Source: Sarcocystis neurona (taxonomy: Eukaryota > Apicomplexa > Conoidasida > Eucoccidiorida > Sarcocystidae). From it: a stretch of DNA of 64,000 nt. The stretch lies in assembly GCA_000727475.1 (NCBI GenBank), contig KL647295.1, forward strand, positions 2,068,476 through 2,132,475, given 5' to 3'. The translations under genes were made by a program, and so were the position numbers. The notes beneath the pieces were generated by a model, which searched no databases, was not told the origin of the DNA, and saw only the letters and a program-made list of their open reading frames with translations. Of this stretch, positions 45,901-57,000 are shown piece after piece. The first letter of the stretch is position 1. Every line of letters begins with the position of its first letter.

Positions 45901-48569
45901 CAGTAAAGTGTGTCCCCCTCCAGTGCACAGCGCGGTCCGGAATTGCACACGATTAACTCCAGAAGTCATGGGGAATGCTGTGGTGTTTGCGGACCCGTCA
46001 GGTACTTGTTCGCGGACAAAACTCTAGTGCCATTGACTATCCTAGACTCAGCTCATGCTGACCTACAACAGCACCTAGTGACGTTCTTGAGTCTACGAGA
46101 GAAACACGCGTCGCTGAGCAAGGAGGACGAGCGACAGACGTCGCCAAATATGGTTGCCAATCCAATTCTTTTAAACCACAAAGAACTGGATGCAGCTCTG
46201 AGCGAAGCAGAACGTCAACTCGCTTTTTTTGATAACGAGCTGGGCGACGTCGACAAGGACAGCACGGACGCTGAAGATGAAGAGGGAAGTGATACTGTTT
46301 CCGAAGCCAGCGCTAACTCGCGAATGAGCGCCAACACAAGCTCAGAAGAAGCAAATGAAACAAATGGGGCAGCTCACGGATGTCGGGGCATCCTCGCCAT
46401 TACTGACGGGACGAAATGTTCGAAATCACCGCGCCGTGTGACGGGGTCTGCAGGAGGTTTGTTCAAAGATACGACTGTCGAAGCCTCTACACGCGATGAT
46501 AGTCGTGAGCAGGGCACCGACATAGTGGCGGACTGCCAACGCCTAGAAGGTATTCTTCGCGAAATACGCCAAGGGGGGTCAAACAAGCGCGTAGGGGTTG
46601 CCTTTCCGTCCGCCGAGAATCACGAAAAGGGCGACCCCTCTGCTAAGCAACACGACAGCACTTCCATTTCCACGCCAGATGATCTCCTTGAGGTACTGTT
46701 GCAGAAAGCCAGTCAAGTGAGAGAGGCTGACTCACGGCCCACCATCTGGGACCCGTCGACAGAAGATGGTTGGAGAAGTCTTATAGAGACCTTGGACCGC
46801 GAAGCAGCTGACGGAGCACGGAAAGCTGCGGAGGTTGCTCGCAAATCTGCGGAACTGGACTTTGAGTCCATGGCCCTTGCGACGTGGCGCACGACAGACG
46901 TACCTAGCGAAGAATCTGGGACTAACGAAAACAATGCAATCGTGCTTCCTCAGCAGCTACGCGAGGGAGGGCGAGTGTACGGCGCCGGACGGGCCGTTGG
47001 GGCCGGCTTGCTCAAGCGACAAAACGGAGGTCCTCTCGACGCAATAGATGATCTGCTGGCAGAGATGGAAGAAGAGGCGGGCCAAGAAAACATCACTGAT
47101 ACTGTTGGCAGTTCGGGGAAAGCAAGCTGCCACGGAGCCAAGCTGATAAATGTCGACTTTGAACGCCCCATGCTTCCCAACACGACAGAAATTCTAGAGG
47201 CCTTCAAAGTTGAAGACATCAGGATGGCATTGTTTAACGACGACGCAGACGAAGGCGAACACCGATTAGCAAATATAGACGCCGTTGGACGCCGCGGTCT
47301 AAAGGGAGAAGAAACGATTGGAGGTAGTACATCCGCACTCTCAGCATCGCTGGAACAAACCACGCCCCTCTTGGAGGATAAGGAGCTCGAGGGCACTGAC
47401 GAACCCGACAACGGTGGAAACGCTGTTGTAGAACATGATGTAACAAGCTTCGGCGAAGGACATACAGGCAGTCAACAACAGAACATTGAGGAGGTGGACA
47501 AGGAGAGCGGACGCTGGAAAAGGCGCAAACGGAAGAAAAAGTTACAAGAAGAAACATCTTTTTCCCATCTGCCGGAGAGTGCACGGCGAGCAGCGCTTGA
47601 ATTTAAAGTCCGTCGTCTCAGTACCCTGTCGCACCTTTCTGAACGCTTCAGGGATCTGCCGGTGCGGAGACTTTTCAACGAAATGCATCATCGACAGTCC
47701 CTCAACCACGCATTCCGCTGGATTCTCTTGGAAGCTTTCGAAACAATTTCAGGTACACGTAGCATCTTGTCGGTATGGATGTGCTCGTTCACACATTCAG
47801 TTTTATTCAGGGGCTCATAGGTACGTGATTCCACGTACCTAGCATGTGCGACTATTAGCACGTTTTGCATGTAGAGCTCGCAGTGGACCCGCTGTGGACT
47901 TGTTGCGGGACCGGCGACTAACAGGTACAGAGATGGCCGTCGGCACTATCACTTTCTCTCTCTGCCGTCCCTTCACTCAAGCGCACTTAAAATGACTGAT
48001 ACCTTTACAATATATGATCGAGACACTAACCGCCTTTTCGATGGGTGAACACAGCTCACGTCACATGCGACTGGTTCCCCTGGAAGTGTACAGTACTGCG
48101 AAAGCTTAGACGCGACGTGTCACTCAAAGTGGCTTTAAGAATGTGTAACTAAAGTTTATTTTTAGAATAGCAACTCGAGCGTACTATCGTCAACTCAAGC
48201 TGCAGTAAAGCTTCCGTAACCGTCGCTGTATTTGACACAAGTAGTAAAACATGCGTGCAGCACTCCAAGCGCACGCGCTTCGGCGGACCTGAGTGGTTTT
48301 CCATTGCAGGTTTGCGGAGCGAAGTGGCGCCCGTCACGTGTTTGCCAACGACATTGCCGAACGGCGGAGAAGCACTGATGGCAATGCTCGCCACACGCTG
48401 CAGGCAGCGGGACCAGGACCTGTCGCTGATGAATCCCAAGAAGCGTAGGATACTCACAAAACTACTGGCGATACAGTTCCTATGTGAAACTACACGTCGA
48501 ACAGAAAAGCGCACGGATGTGATGATTGAAAAAATGCTGCGTGACTTCTCCCTAATTTTGGGAGAATAG
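42993..48569 (+). CDS. polytopic membrane protein with Cys-containing region and long acidic tail
   Basis: Exons joined in phase: 42993-43163 (possibly with exons before it), 43399-44829, 45209-45495, 45924-47752 and 48310-48569, about 1325 residues. The first exon carries KCVEGTHSTAFLCQSCSLAP, like one ephrin-receptor-type (GCC2_GCC3) Cys repeat. A similar Cys/Gly stretch (TDCVEGFYG) at 42470 may be an earlier exon. Exon 2 has about eight membrane segments, starting with KWLLIIDVVQIWCLLWII and followed by NLDIFHLYF; this order resembles protist Cys-rich multi-membrane proteins, including the end of apicomplexan CRMPs. Exon 4 is a roughly 610-residue acidic, Ser-rich cytoplasmic region ending in a basic patch (KRRKRKKK); the last exon is helical. 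The exon 3 donor (AG/GTACGC) competes with a readthrough to a TGA at 45683. Function: surface receptor or channel-like protein, inferred only. Confidence 0.68.
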
Positions 48570-49233
48570 TCACAGAGCCACCTTGAGTAGTCTAGCTGGC
48601 GTTGCGCCGGACGACTTCACGTTGCAGCTGGCACTTACTATGTAGAAATTTGGATCTTTACAGGGGGCTACCACAGAATTGTCACCGCGCGTGGCTACAG
48701 AGAGAGCATATCTCTGAGAGTGTGCAGACGGTGCACCCGAATTAGCAGGCGTGCTCGTCTCGATCCTTCTGCTTTCGATGTGTCCTCGGGTCCTTTGGCT
48801 TCACTCGAGTAACATACAGTTTATCATACCTGTTCATTTTGTTAGTGTACACACCTACTGTATCTGAGAAATTTACCATTTATCACCCCAGTCCTCTTGA
48901 TACTGTACACCCCCCTACCACGACCTCTACATGCGCGTCCTTCCATATATTAACAGGATGAACGAGTATGCTGCTGATGCAGAAGGGTTCGCGTCAGGAG
49001 CGTGCAGTGAGCGACCCTTCCTCGCAAGTGAGGAGGAATATGAAAGACGTTACAGGACGTCCATGCCGTCTTCGTGGTGACCTGTGAATGCTGCATGAGG
49101 ATGTGAGAGCCCATGACGGACTGAGCGCGCGCCTGACGAGCCTCCGTGCCGACAGGACTGACGAACTGCTTCAATGTCATCAACATGTAAGTATGTTCTC
49201 TGCATTCGTCGGACCTTACCTGGTAATGCACAG
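48570..49233. other. no gene seen
   Basis: Includes a pyrimidine-rich AT-biased patch near 48820-48950. No coding signal. Confidence 0.4.
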
Positions 49234-49686
49234 TGGGCGAAGACAAAATAGGGGGTACATTTTTCGCGTCGGTGACGCCTGCAGCAGCCTTGTCCGCCGT
49301 GCACAAACCTGGCACCCTATCGGTTGTCATAAATACCAACCAAGTCCGCGAATCGACGTCGCAGTCTTTGGCATCCATCTTCTGCGCATGTGAGTATCTA
49401 CAGTCAGTTCATACGGGGCTCCACAGGCGGTGTGTGTCTTCTTTTTAAGCGTCGCGGCGAGTGGACGTTGCAAAGAGGACCTTGCAAGAGCGTTGTCAGC
49501 AAGGACGGGCACTGCGTGACGTTCTTACTTCAATCTACTAGAGTTCTGCACTGTCAGAGTACCACGCTTCCGATACAAGCAGAACCTGTTTCCAAAAAGG
49601 AGGCACTTGTTGCAGATGTTACAGAACATCACTTAGCCACCGTGTATCTTCTTTTGCAATCGCGAAGGTGTCTCCAACTACACTAG
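49234..49686 (+). CDS. tentative two-exon fragment (unrecognised)
   Basis: After the acceptor TAATGCACAG, 49234-49389 reads KIGGTFFASVTPAAALSAV, then PGTLSVVINTNQV and SLASIFC. A donor GCAT/GTGAGT and an acceptor CTCCACAG only 37 bases apart join it in phase to 49427-49686, which reads GGVCLLFKRRGEWTLQRGPC and KDGHCVTFLLQS, ending at TAG. The protein is strand-rich, like part of a beta-propeller, but no repeat is clear. The start was not found, and a further exon at 49768 may exist. Confidence 0.38.
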
Positions 49687-51031
49687 AGAGCACTGGCCCT
49701 CCTATTGCAGCGGGCCGAGATTCTTTGTCACGGACGCACTCATTTCTTCTGTCTTGCTTGCACAGAAGCTTCTCCTGCTGAACAAGCACCTGAAATCTCT
49801 ACAGCGTCCGCCGCCCACTCTTCCCAATGGGCGGCATCGCTCAATTAAAACGATTTCGTTTTTGCAAGCAGAAGGTTTCACGCCTAAGCGCAGACAATAC
49901 CACGCCACAGACATACAGGGATTTCATGCACAAAACAACAAAGCTCCTGCTCTCCTCATAAACCGCCGGTCCAATCCCGTCTCTTGTCGTTAGCACTAAA
50001 ATCCTAAAAGATTACTGGAGAGTGAGAACAAAGAAGAGCTCTTGCGTTAAATAGATTGATCGAGGACACAATTTCGCCTTCGTGCCTTACGAACATACAA
50101 GAAGCGCGGCGAAGATCCGATATCCCACGTGTATGCTACTTTCCAGCGCAAAATCATCCACGTAGAGCTACTAAGGCGACAGATGTGCCACTGAGGAAAA
50201 TACAGTCAGAAGTGAAGGAATCCGTCATACATCAAGTAACTTCGCCACGGAATACGAACGTTAAACCTGCCTAGAAGACGTGTAGAGACCTGGGTCAACA
50301 TGAGAGCACCTACACACAATCTATCACGGTTGATCCCCTATTCCGCGAAAAGCCGCTGTTCGTGCTTGGAACGTCAGAAGTACACAACAAACAGCAGCCT
50401 TTCGGCGACAGCTTTTCCACCGGCACGATTCCGCTATCATTCCTTTGAAAAAACGAGCGATGGCAAGCCGCGCCATCACCTGTGGGGCCTCGCTGCTGCG
50501 GGAAACCGGTCACCACGGCTACAAGTGCCTCGAAAGTCGCAGCCTTGTAACAGGGGAAGTCCTCTACACTCAGCGCGGCGCTTGCGAAACTGACTCTGCA
50601 CGTGCTGGCAGAACAGCTTCAGATCGCCGGTACTACGCGCGGTGAGACAGGACGGAAATTGACTGCCGCAGACATATGGCAGAAACGAAAAAACTAAAAA
50701 CGTATAAATAGTTTCCCTCGAAACTCATCCCGAAAACTCCACCCGAACGGAGGAGGATCAAAGACGTAGAAAACGCATGATCTACGGCGGATTTGTTACA
50801 ACTAACGTGTGGCAACGGAAATAAGAAGCGGTGGGTGTTCTGTGGAACACTCGCACGCTACGTCGTCTCCAAATTTACTGGAGTTGTTGCCAACGAACGC
50901 TTGCTACCACTGCGCCGTAGGGCTGCAAAAACGCCAGATTTACAACATCTCCGTACTGGTGGCAATTCTTGAAGAAAAAGCGATTCAATGGAAAAACGCT
51001 GCGAGACGACACACGTGCCGGAAAAACTGTA
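49687..51031. other. intergenic between convergent genes
   Basis: Frames at 49754-49993 (LNKHLKSLQRPPPTLPNG) and 50300-50645 are Arg/Ser-rich and unsupported. The segment contains the 3' region of the CDPK gene on the minus strand. Confidence 0.35.
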
Positions 51032-54000
51032 TCACGACGTCACCAGATCGCAGAACTCGTAGAAGTCGACGAAGCTGCAACGCAACAGCACACAACACTA
51101 GGCGCCGCATTTTGAAGATTCCGCTGCAGCCCCATTGACCATTCACCACCAGAGGGCTACGATGCAAGTGCACTTTGGGCATCGGAGAGCATTCTGAAGA
51201 CAGTTATACGCTCACCCGTCGTTGTTTTTGTCTATTTCTGAAAATATGATTTGCACTTCGTCGTCCGTCAGCTGGCCGTACCTGAAGAGACGCCCCACCC
51301 ACAACACACGTTAAATTTTGACAAAGGTTTGAGAAACGTCTACCTCACCAGTGTCAAAGCGTGACACAGCAAGTACACACGAGTGGTGCGGTTACGGCAG
51401 TTCACTGGGGTGCACGTTTACCACTTTAAGGTGTGTGCAGAACTCCTCAGGATGAGAAACTACTCATGAGAATAGCTTTCCCCTCGGTGCTGCTACGCAT
51501 ACCCCTGGATGATCAGTGAGAAGTGCCAAATTGCTATCACGGCTTCAAGGATTCAGAGCGAGTCCCAGACTGTTGTTCTTCACTCGCAGAGTACGCTTGA
51601 GAAAATCTTAGTCCCCACGAGTGTTCTCGTAAAAATCTCGACCTTCGTGCGCCATCTCTGGGTACACTTTGGCTACGTACGTTAAAAAAAAGTTACCACC
51701 GTCCGCACGCTATCGACTCCGCACATGCACCTCCGTCACAGGTCTATACGCACGAGGAGCTGAGAACGGGTACTTTTCTCCTAGAAACTGCCTTCAGTGT
51801 CTCCAACTTGCAGGTCACGCTTCTTACCAACCTGCTAACGCCGTGTGGACCTCGTTCACCACCGACCGCGAAGGGCTAGCCTCGCTACAAATGATGTAAT
51901 GACTACGTTCTCACGATCAAGACGAACGGTCACAACCACCCGAGTACAACGCTCCAGTCTCAGAAACACCTCCGCCACGGACGTAGGATGAGTAATTTTT
52001 GTGGTAACAGTGCCAGACACGTATTTGTAGCCAAAAGTATCCTCTCTGTCACACTTAAAGCCCCAGACTTTTCGATTTCTCCGCTGACGCGTCTGTACGA
52101 CCAAACCATACCTCTCGTGTACGAAAAAGACACACACTGTGTCACAAATAGGCAGCGCTACGTTATCCATAACACAGCTCAGAACGACTCTTTCTCCTGC
52201 TCGTCCAGAGAAGAACACGCGCGGGTGTCGCTTCCTACGCCTCATGCCTGCTGACGTCTCCCTGCCCCGCGGTATCTGTCGCTTGTACACTGAAGACAGG
52301 CTATGTGATATTGTGGACAACCAAGACAAAACCTACCGAGATCCCTTCAAAGCTTTCCGTAAGGTCTCGACAGTAAGTTGTCCCTCGCCTTTCGTATCGA
52401 ATTTGTTAAAGACTTCGCGCAACTGTTCTTCTTGCAGCGTCATCCGCCGAAGAAGCAACGCGCTGATGAACTCGTTGTAACCTGCCAGAACCACAGCGTC
52501 GCTGAGATCAACAAGCATGGCTCGCCAAACGCCTAGGCAGGACGCCGCGCATGTCCGAATACCTCGGCGAGTGTCTTACGGTGCACCCGCACGGTGTTAT
52601 TCTAAACTACGCAGCGAAATCCGGCAGGTGTACCGTGGATGTAGAGCAGGTAGACGCTCCAGAATGAATACGTAACTGGAACCGTCTCAGTCGTGGAAGC
52701 TTCTGTAAGGATGATCCAACAACACACGTTCATCAAAAAAGCCTGCACTGCGGCGGCATCTGATATACAATGCAGACGCTACGCGAGAGTTCTAGGATAG
52801 AAGAGAGCTGTATGACAGCAAGGCTCTAAGTGACGTTCACAGGACTCCTCACGACAACAGACACACAGTCAAAGGAGGGAAGCCACCTGTGCCATATTCT
52901 TCTGTCGCAACATGACCGGCCCAACGGCCAGTCCCATTAACAACTGATGTAACGGCACACAGACGCTACGGTATAGAGTACGCACGGCAGCAGACGAAAG
53001 AAAAGCTGAACACGTCACCGACATAGAGCGAAAACACGGAAAAGCGTGCCGTTACGGGGCAAGAGGCATTGTGAGACGTAGCTGTGCGACAACCTACCGA
53101 TGCAGCCTTGCTGTTGCATGTCGATGGAGTCGACGATCGCGGCGAGTTCACTCTCGAGAACACGGTACCCCGCGTTGTGCATACCTGCGAGCACCAACAG
53201 CATGCGGATACAGAAAAAGTGTCGTGTTCCAGCTGTAAACGGCTGGATAGCAACATTTCCTGCAGAAGGCAATGCAGAAGTGTTGTGTTCCAGCTTTAAA
53301 CGGCTGGAACAACCAGCACTCCCTGCAGAAGCCAACGGAGCAGATGCTTCCAAAAGTAGTAGAGTCAGTAGACCCCCCGCAGACGCGTAGTGCGTCTGCC
53401 GCGGCACACGACGAAATGCTCGCGGTGATGTTGAGTATGTGCTCAAGGAAAGAAATTGAAAGTACGGTAGTCTGTTGAGATCCCGACATTCACACGTGAT
53501 GTCGTCGTAGTTGCCCCCGGCTACTGGTCCTTTGCAGACACACCTCTGCTGCAGTCGCCTCGGCTTGGCGGCTGTCTTCAGCGTGCAGTCCATCCCCTGG
53601 ACACGTATACACGCACACTTGTGTAGACAGGGAAGGTGCCGACCGTCCGCCGCGCGCTTGGCGCGTACGCGCAAGTACAGAGGCTCAGTATGACGAAGTG
53701 TGTGTGTGTGTGTGTGTGTGTCTCTCGCACACACTCACATCGGCGGGTACGTCATTTCACACACGTGCGGATAATATTTATCCGCACTTCCCGCAAATGC
53801 ATAGTACTCACGTCCGCACACTACACGTATAGTATACGCATACAAACGTTAATGTATATATGTGTTTGCACCAGAGACGCGAAGTTTTCGGTACCAACAT
53901 GAAGCGGAATGTAGGCCTGCACCCGTCTGGTCATGCTCCCACACAGCACGTGTATCGATCTATTATCCTGCGGTATGCCCGCGCCACTGCTGGTTTCCCC

Positions 54001-57000
54001 TAAAGAGAGGAGACTTCTCCGGAAAGAGACACGCTGCCAATGCCTGCGTACTTTGCTTCAGTTCATCAAGAGTGATAGTCCCGTCGCCGCGTTTGTCGAG
54101 AGCCTCGAACTTCTTGCGAAGTTCCAAAATGTCCGCCTCATTCAGCTCCTTCGCAAGTAGCTGCAGCACTGCCTGCTTAAGGCGATTCTGGTTCTGCCAG
54201 TTTCGCAGGCCTTCGAAGACCGACGGGGTGAGCTGCTGACTAGACGATAGGCCGTTCCCACGGCTGCTCATCAGCCTGCAGACAGAAACGGCACGCAGCA
54301 GAACACGTTTTGAAGGTAATTCTTTTCAGTAGCCAGGATTACTACTGCCTTGTCCGAGAGACGACTCTTGTTGTGGGTGGGATACACACAGTCACACGGT
54401 AGCACTCTTGGATATGAGGTAGCGCCCAGTCCTGGCGACATGCGAGAGCCTACGGCACGTCTGGTGCAAAGCGTACAATATTCGAATACGACCGGTCAAA
54501 AAAGATATGTAGTGTACAGAAAAGCGAACTTGTGAGGCAGCGTAGGATACGTCCCACGCGTATGGAGTCGCGGACGGCGCACAGGTGTGGGCGCCCCTAC
54601 GCCTGATCCTCCACGTGCAAGTAAGGCTGTGGGTACGCACATCATATGCGACTGCATACGCTCCTGAGCGACAGGGTGCAGAACGAAACGTGTGAGTAAT
54701 CCGCCGTAAGACGAAAGCGGTTTCTTCGCTTTCGTGACGCATCCGCCATGCGTGCTACTGGACCGGTGCAGACACTAAAGAATAAAAGGCAGTGTTTGTT
54801 CATGACGAGGAAGTACGGCCAGACCTAACATGTGAGGCGTGCGAATGAATCCCAGTGCAGGTGCACCGAGGCACCCGAACCACGTCGCACACACGGATGA
54901 AAAAGCGAAAGCAAACCCGGATTTGTCAAAAACACTCCCTCCCGAAGCTAAAACGCAGAGAACGCCACTTTTCAAGCACAAGCGGCTTCGCCACCGTAAT
55001 CCTATCCTTTCGCAGTGTCAGTAATACACCTTCCTTCATCACAACCAACAAAGCAGCGGATTAACTACGGTCGCGAGACGCCACTGCGTCTTGAGCTCCG
55101 CACAGCATGAGGCTTTCCAGCCGCAGGAACAACAGCAGCAGCAGATGACCTGTGGTGCAACACAAGCGAAAGCCCACACAGAATAACCGACTTGCTCATA
55201 AGAGAGTCACTTATACCGTACGGTCTCGGGAAGCCAAAACTCGTCCCTCCCGATTGACTTACTGAAACCAGGGATGTTCGAGAGCCTGCTGAGCAGTGAT
55301 CCGCTTGCGAGGATTTCTGCACATGAGGCGCTTCACTAAATCCTTCCCCTGCATGCTCACGCATTGCCACTCCTCTCCTGATCAGATCCGAAGTTCGCAG
55401 CATCCCCACGAAAACACGAACGCGAGCAGTAAACACAAAAAGTCTTCTCCACCCGCAAAACGACCCGCTGGACGAAAGGGTAATGATACACTCGTATTCA
55501 GGAGGTACGGTATACCACTGCTGTCCTCGAAAGCCACGACGTTGATAATCTCGTAGAAGAACGAACCCACAGGCGCCGATTAGTCCACACACATATTCCA
55601 TATTCGTGCAAACGTCTCCGTGTGACTCAAATGCAGACAACTAAATGTTTCAGACAACTATACACAAATATCAAAGACTGCTGAGGTATACTGCGTTCCT
55701 TCCGTCGTCAAGTGTAGGAACTCAGTCCCAACGAACGAAAGTCTATCACTACTACTAGTGCCCCTGCACGTGTCTTAAAAATTGCGCTTGTCCGGCCGCA
55801 GCAACGTTCGGGGTCTCTTAGGTAGCCAAACAAGTCAAAACACGTATGTAATGCAGTTGCGATTACGTGAAATATGTTACACTATCAAACACGTAGACCC
55901 ATCAGACGTAGTAGTTCAAAAGCGCGCGCACACCGGCAGCGTCGCCTTTTCACGTCTGAGACGTACCTGTAACAGAGGGATCTACTGTTAAGATTTTCTG
56001 TTTAACTGTCTCCTCGTTGTCAATACCCGGCACGTAGAAAGGATGCACACCGGACAGCAGCTGCGACAGAAGACAGCCATATCACCAACAGCAACCTCTG
56101 ACCCATCCTTACGTGGCGAGCGTGTTTTACACAGAAACGTCGTCCATGTTCTACGTGGTCCCGACAAGACCCCGACAGTCCACAAAAATCCTCACACCCA
56201 AAAGTTGTTTCTCTCTCTTCATAAAAGTGTGACCTAGCCTCTCTAAGGGCTGACGAAAGACCGTCGAATGCTGCTATGAAACGCCGGAGTGTCGCGTGTC
56301 ACACACTCATGCTGCTGTCAAGCTGTTCGCGCACAGCCCCCACTTTCTTTCCGTACAGGACAGCTGCCGCTCCTGTACTCGGTGCTGTGCTACACCCCGC
56401 CGGCACGAACTAGCAATCTCTTGTCAGGACCATGAGGATTCCTGTAAGTACTCAGCCTTTCGTCAGGACCACGCAGAATATAGACACGCTGCTCGGCGCC
56501 CATTTCTCTCGTCACCGAGTGGTCCTGCAGCTATTGCTGCACGGGTTTCTACTAGTGCGTCTGCTCCTGCTCCTGGAAGGGGCCGACTGCAACTAACTAA
56601 ACGAACGCGTTCTTCACACACACACACACATACCTCGTACACGACTCTGAGGATTAGCTGCATGAAGGTCGAATACTCTTTTACACACGAAGATACACGA
56701 CTGGGTCCAGACTACGCTGTTGATATCTCGCGACATTACGTCTTACGTCAACCGCTCTATGTGAGTTGTTGCACACACACCAAGCTGGGCATGCTTCTTC
56801 GGTAGTTGCTGCATGCTGCAAAGAGTGCTACAAACGCGCAGGACCGCCGACATTGTCGCCGCTTCTAACGTGCAGCCTGAACCGACTCGGCGAGTTACGT
56901 TCGGCAAATGCGTCTGTGCCCGCATGCAAGCAGCCACCTCCGCTGCACACCAACTTGTGCCCGACCAAAGACGCGGTGGCGGCTTCTCACAATGTCTGCT

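Noticed and set aside
48255..48569. Independent 104-codon gene
   Set aside because: It has a clean acceptor (CCATTGCAG at 48301-48309) and joins in phase 1 to the preceding 1.8-kb exon, so it is treated as the last exon of the polytopic membrane protein.
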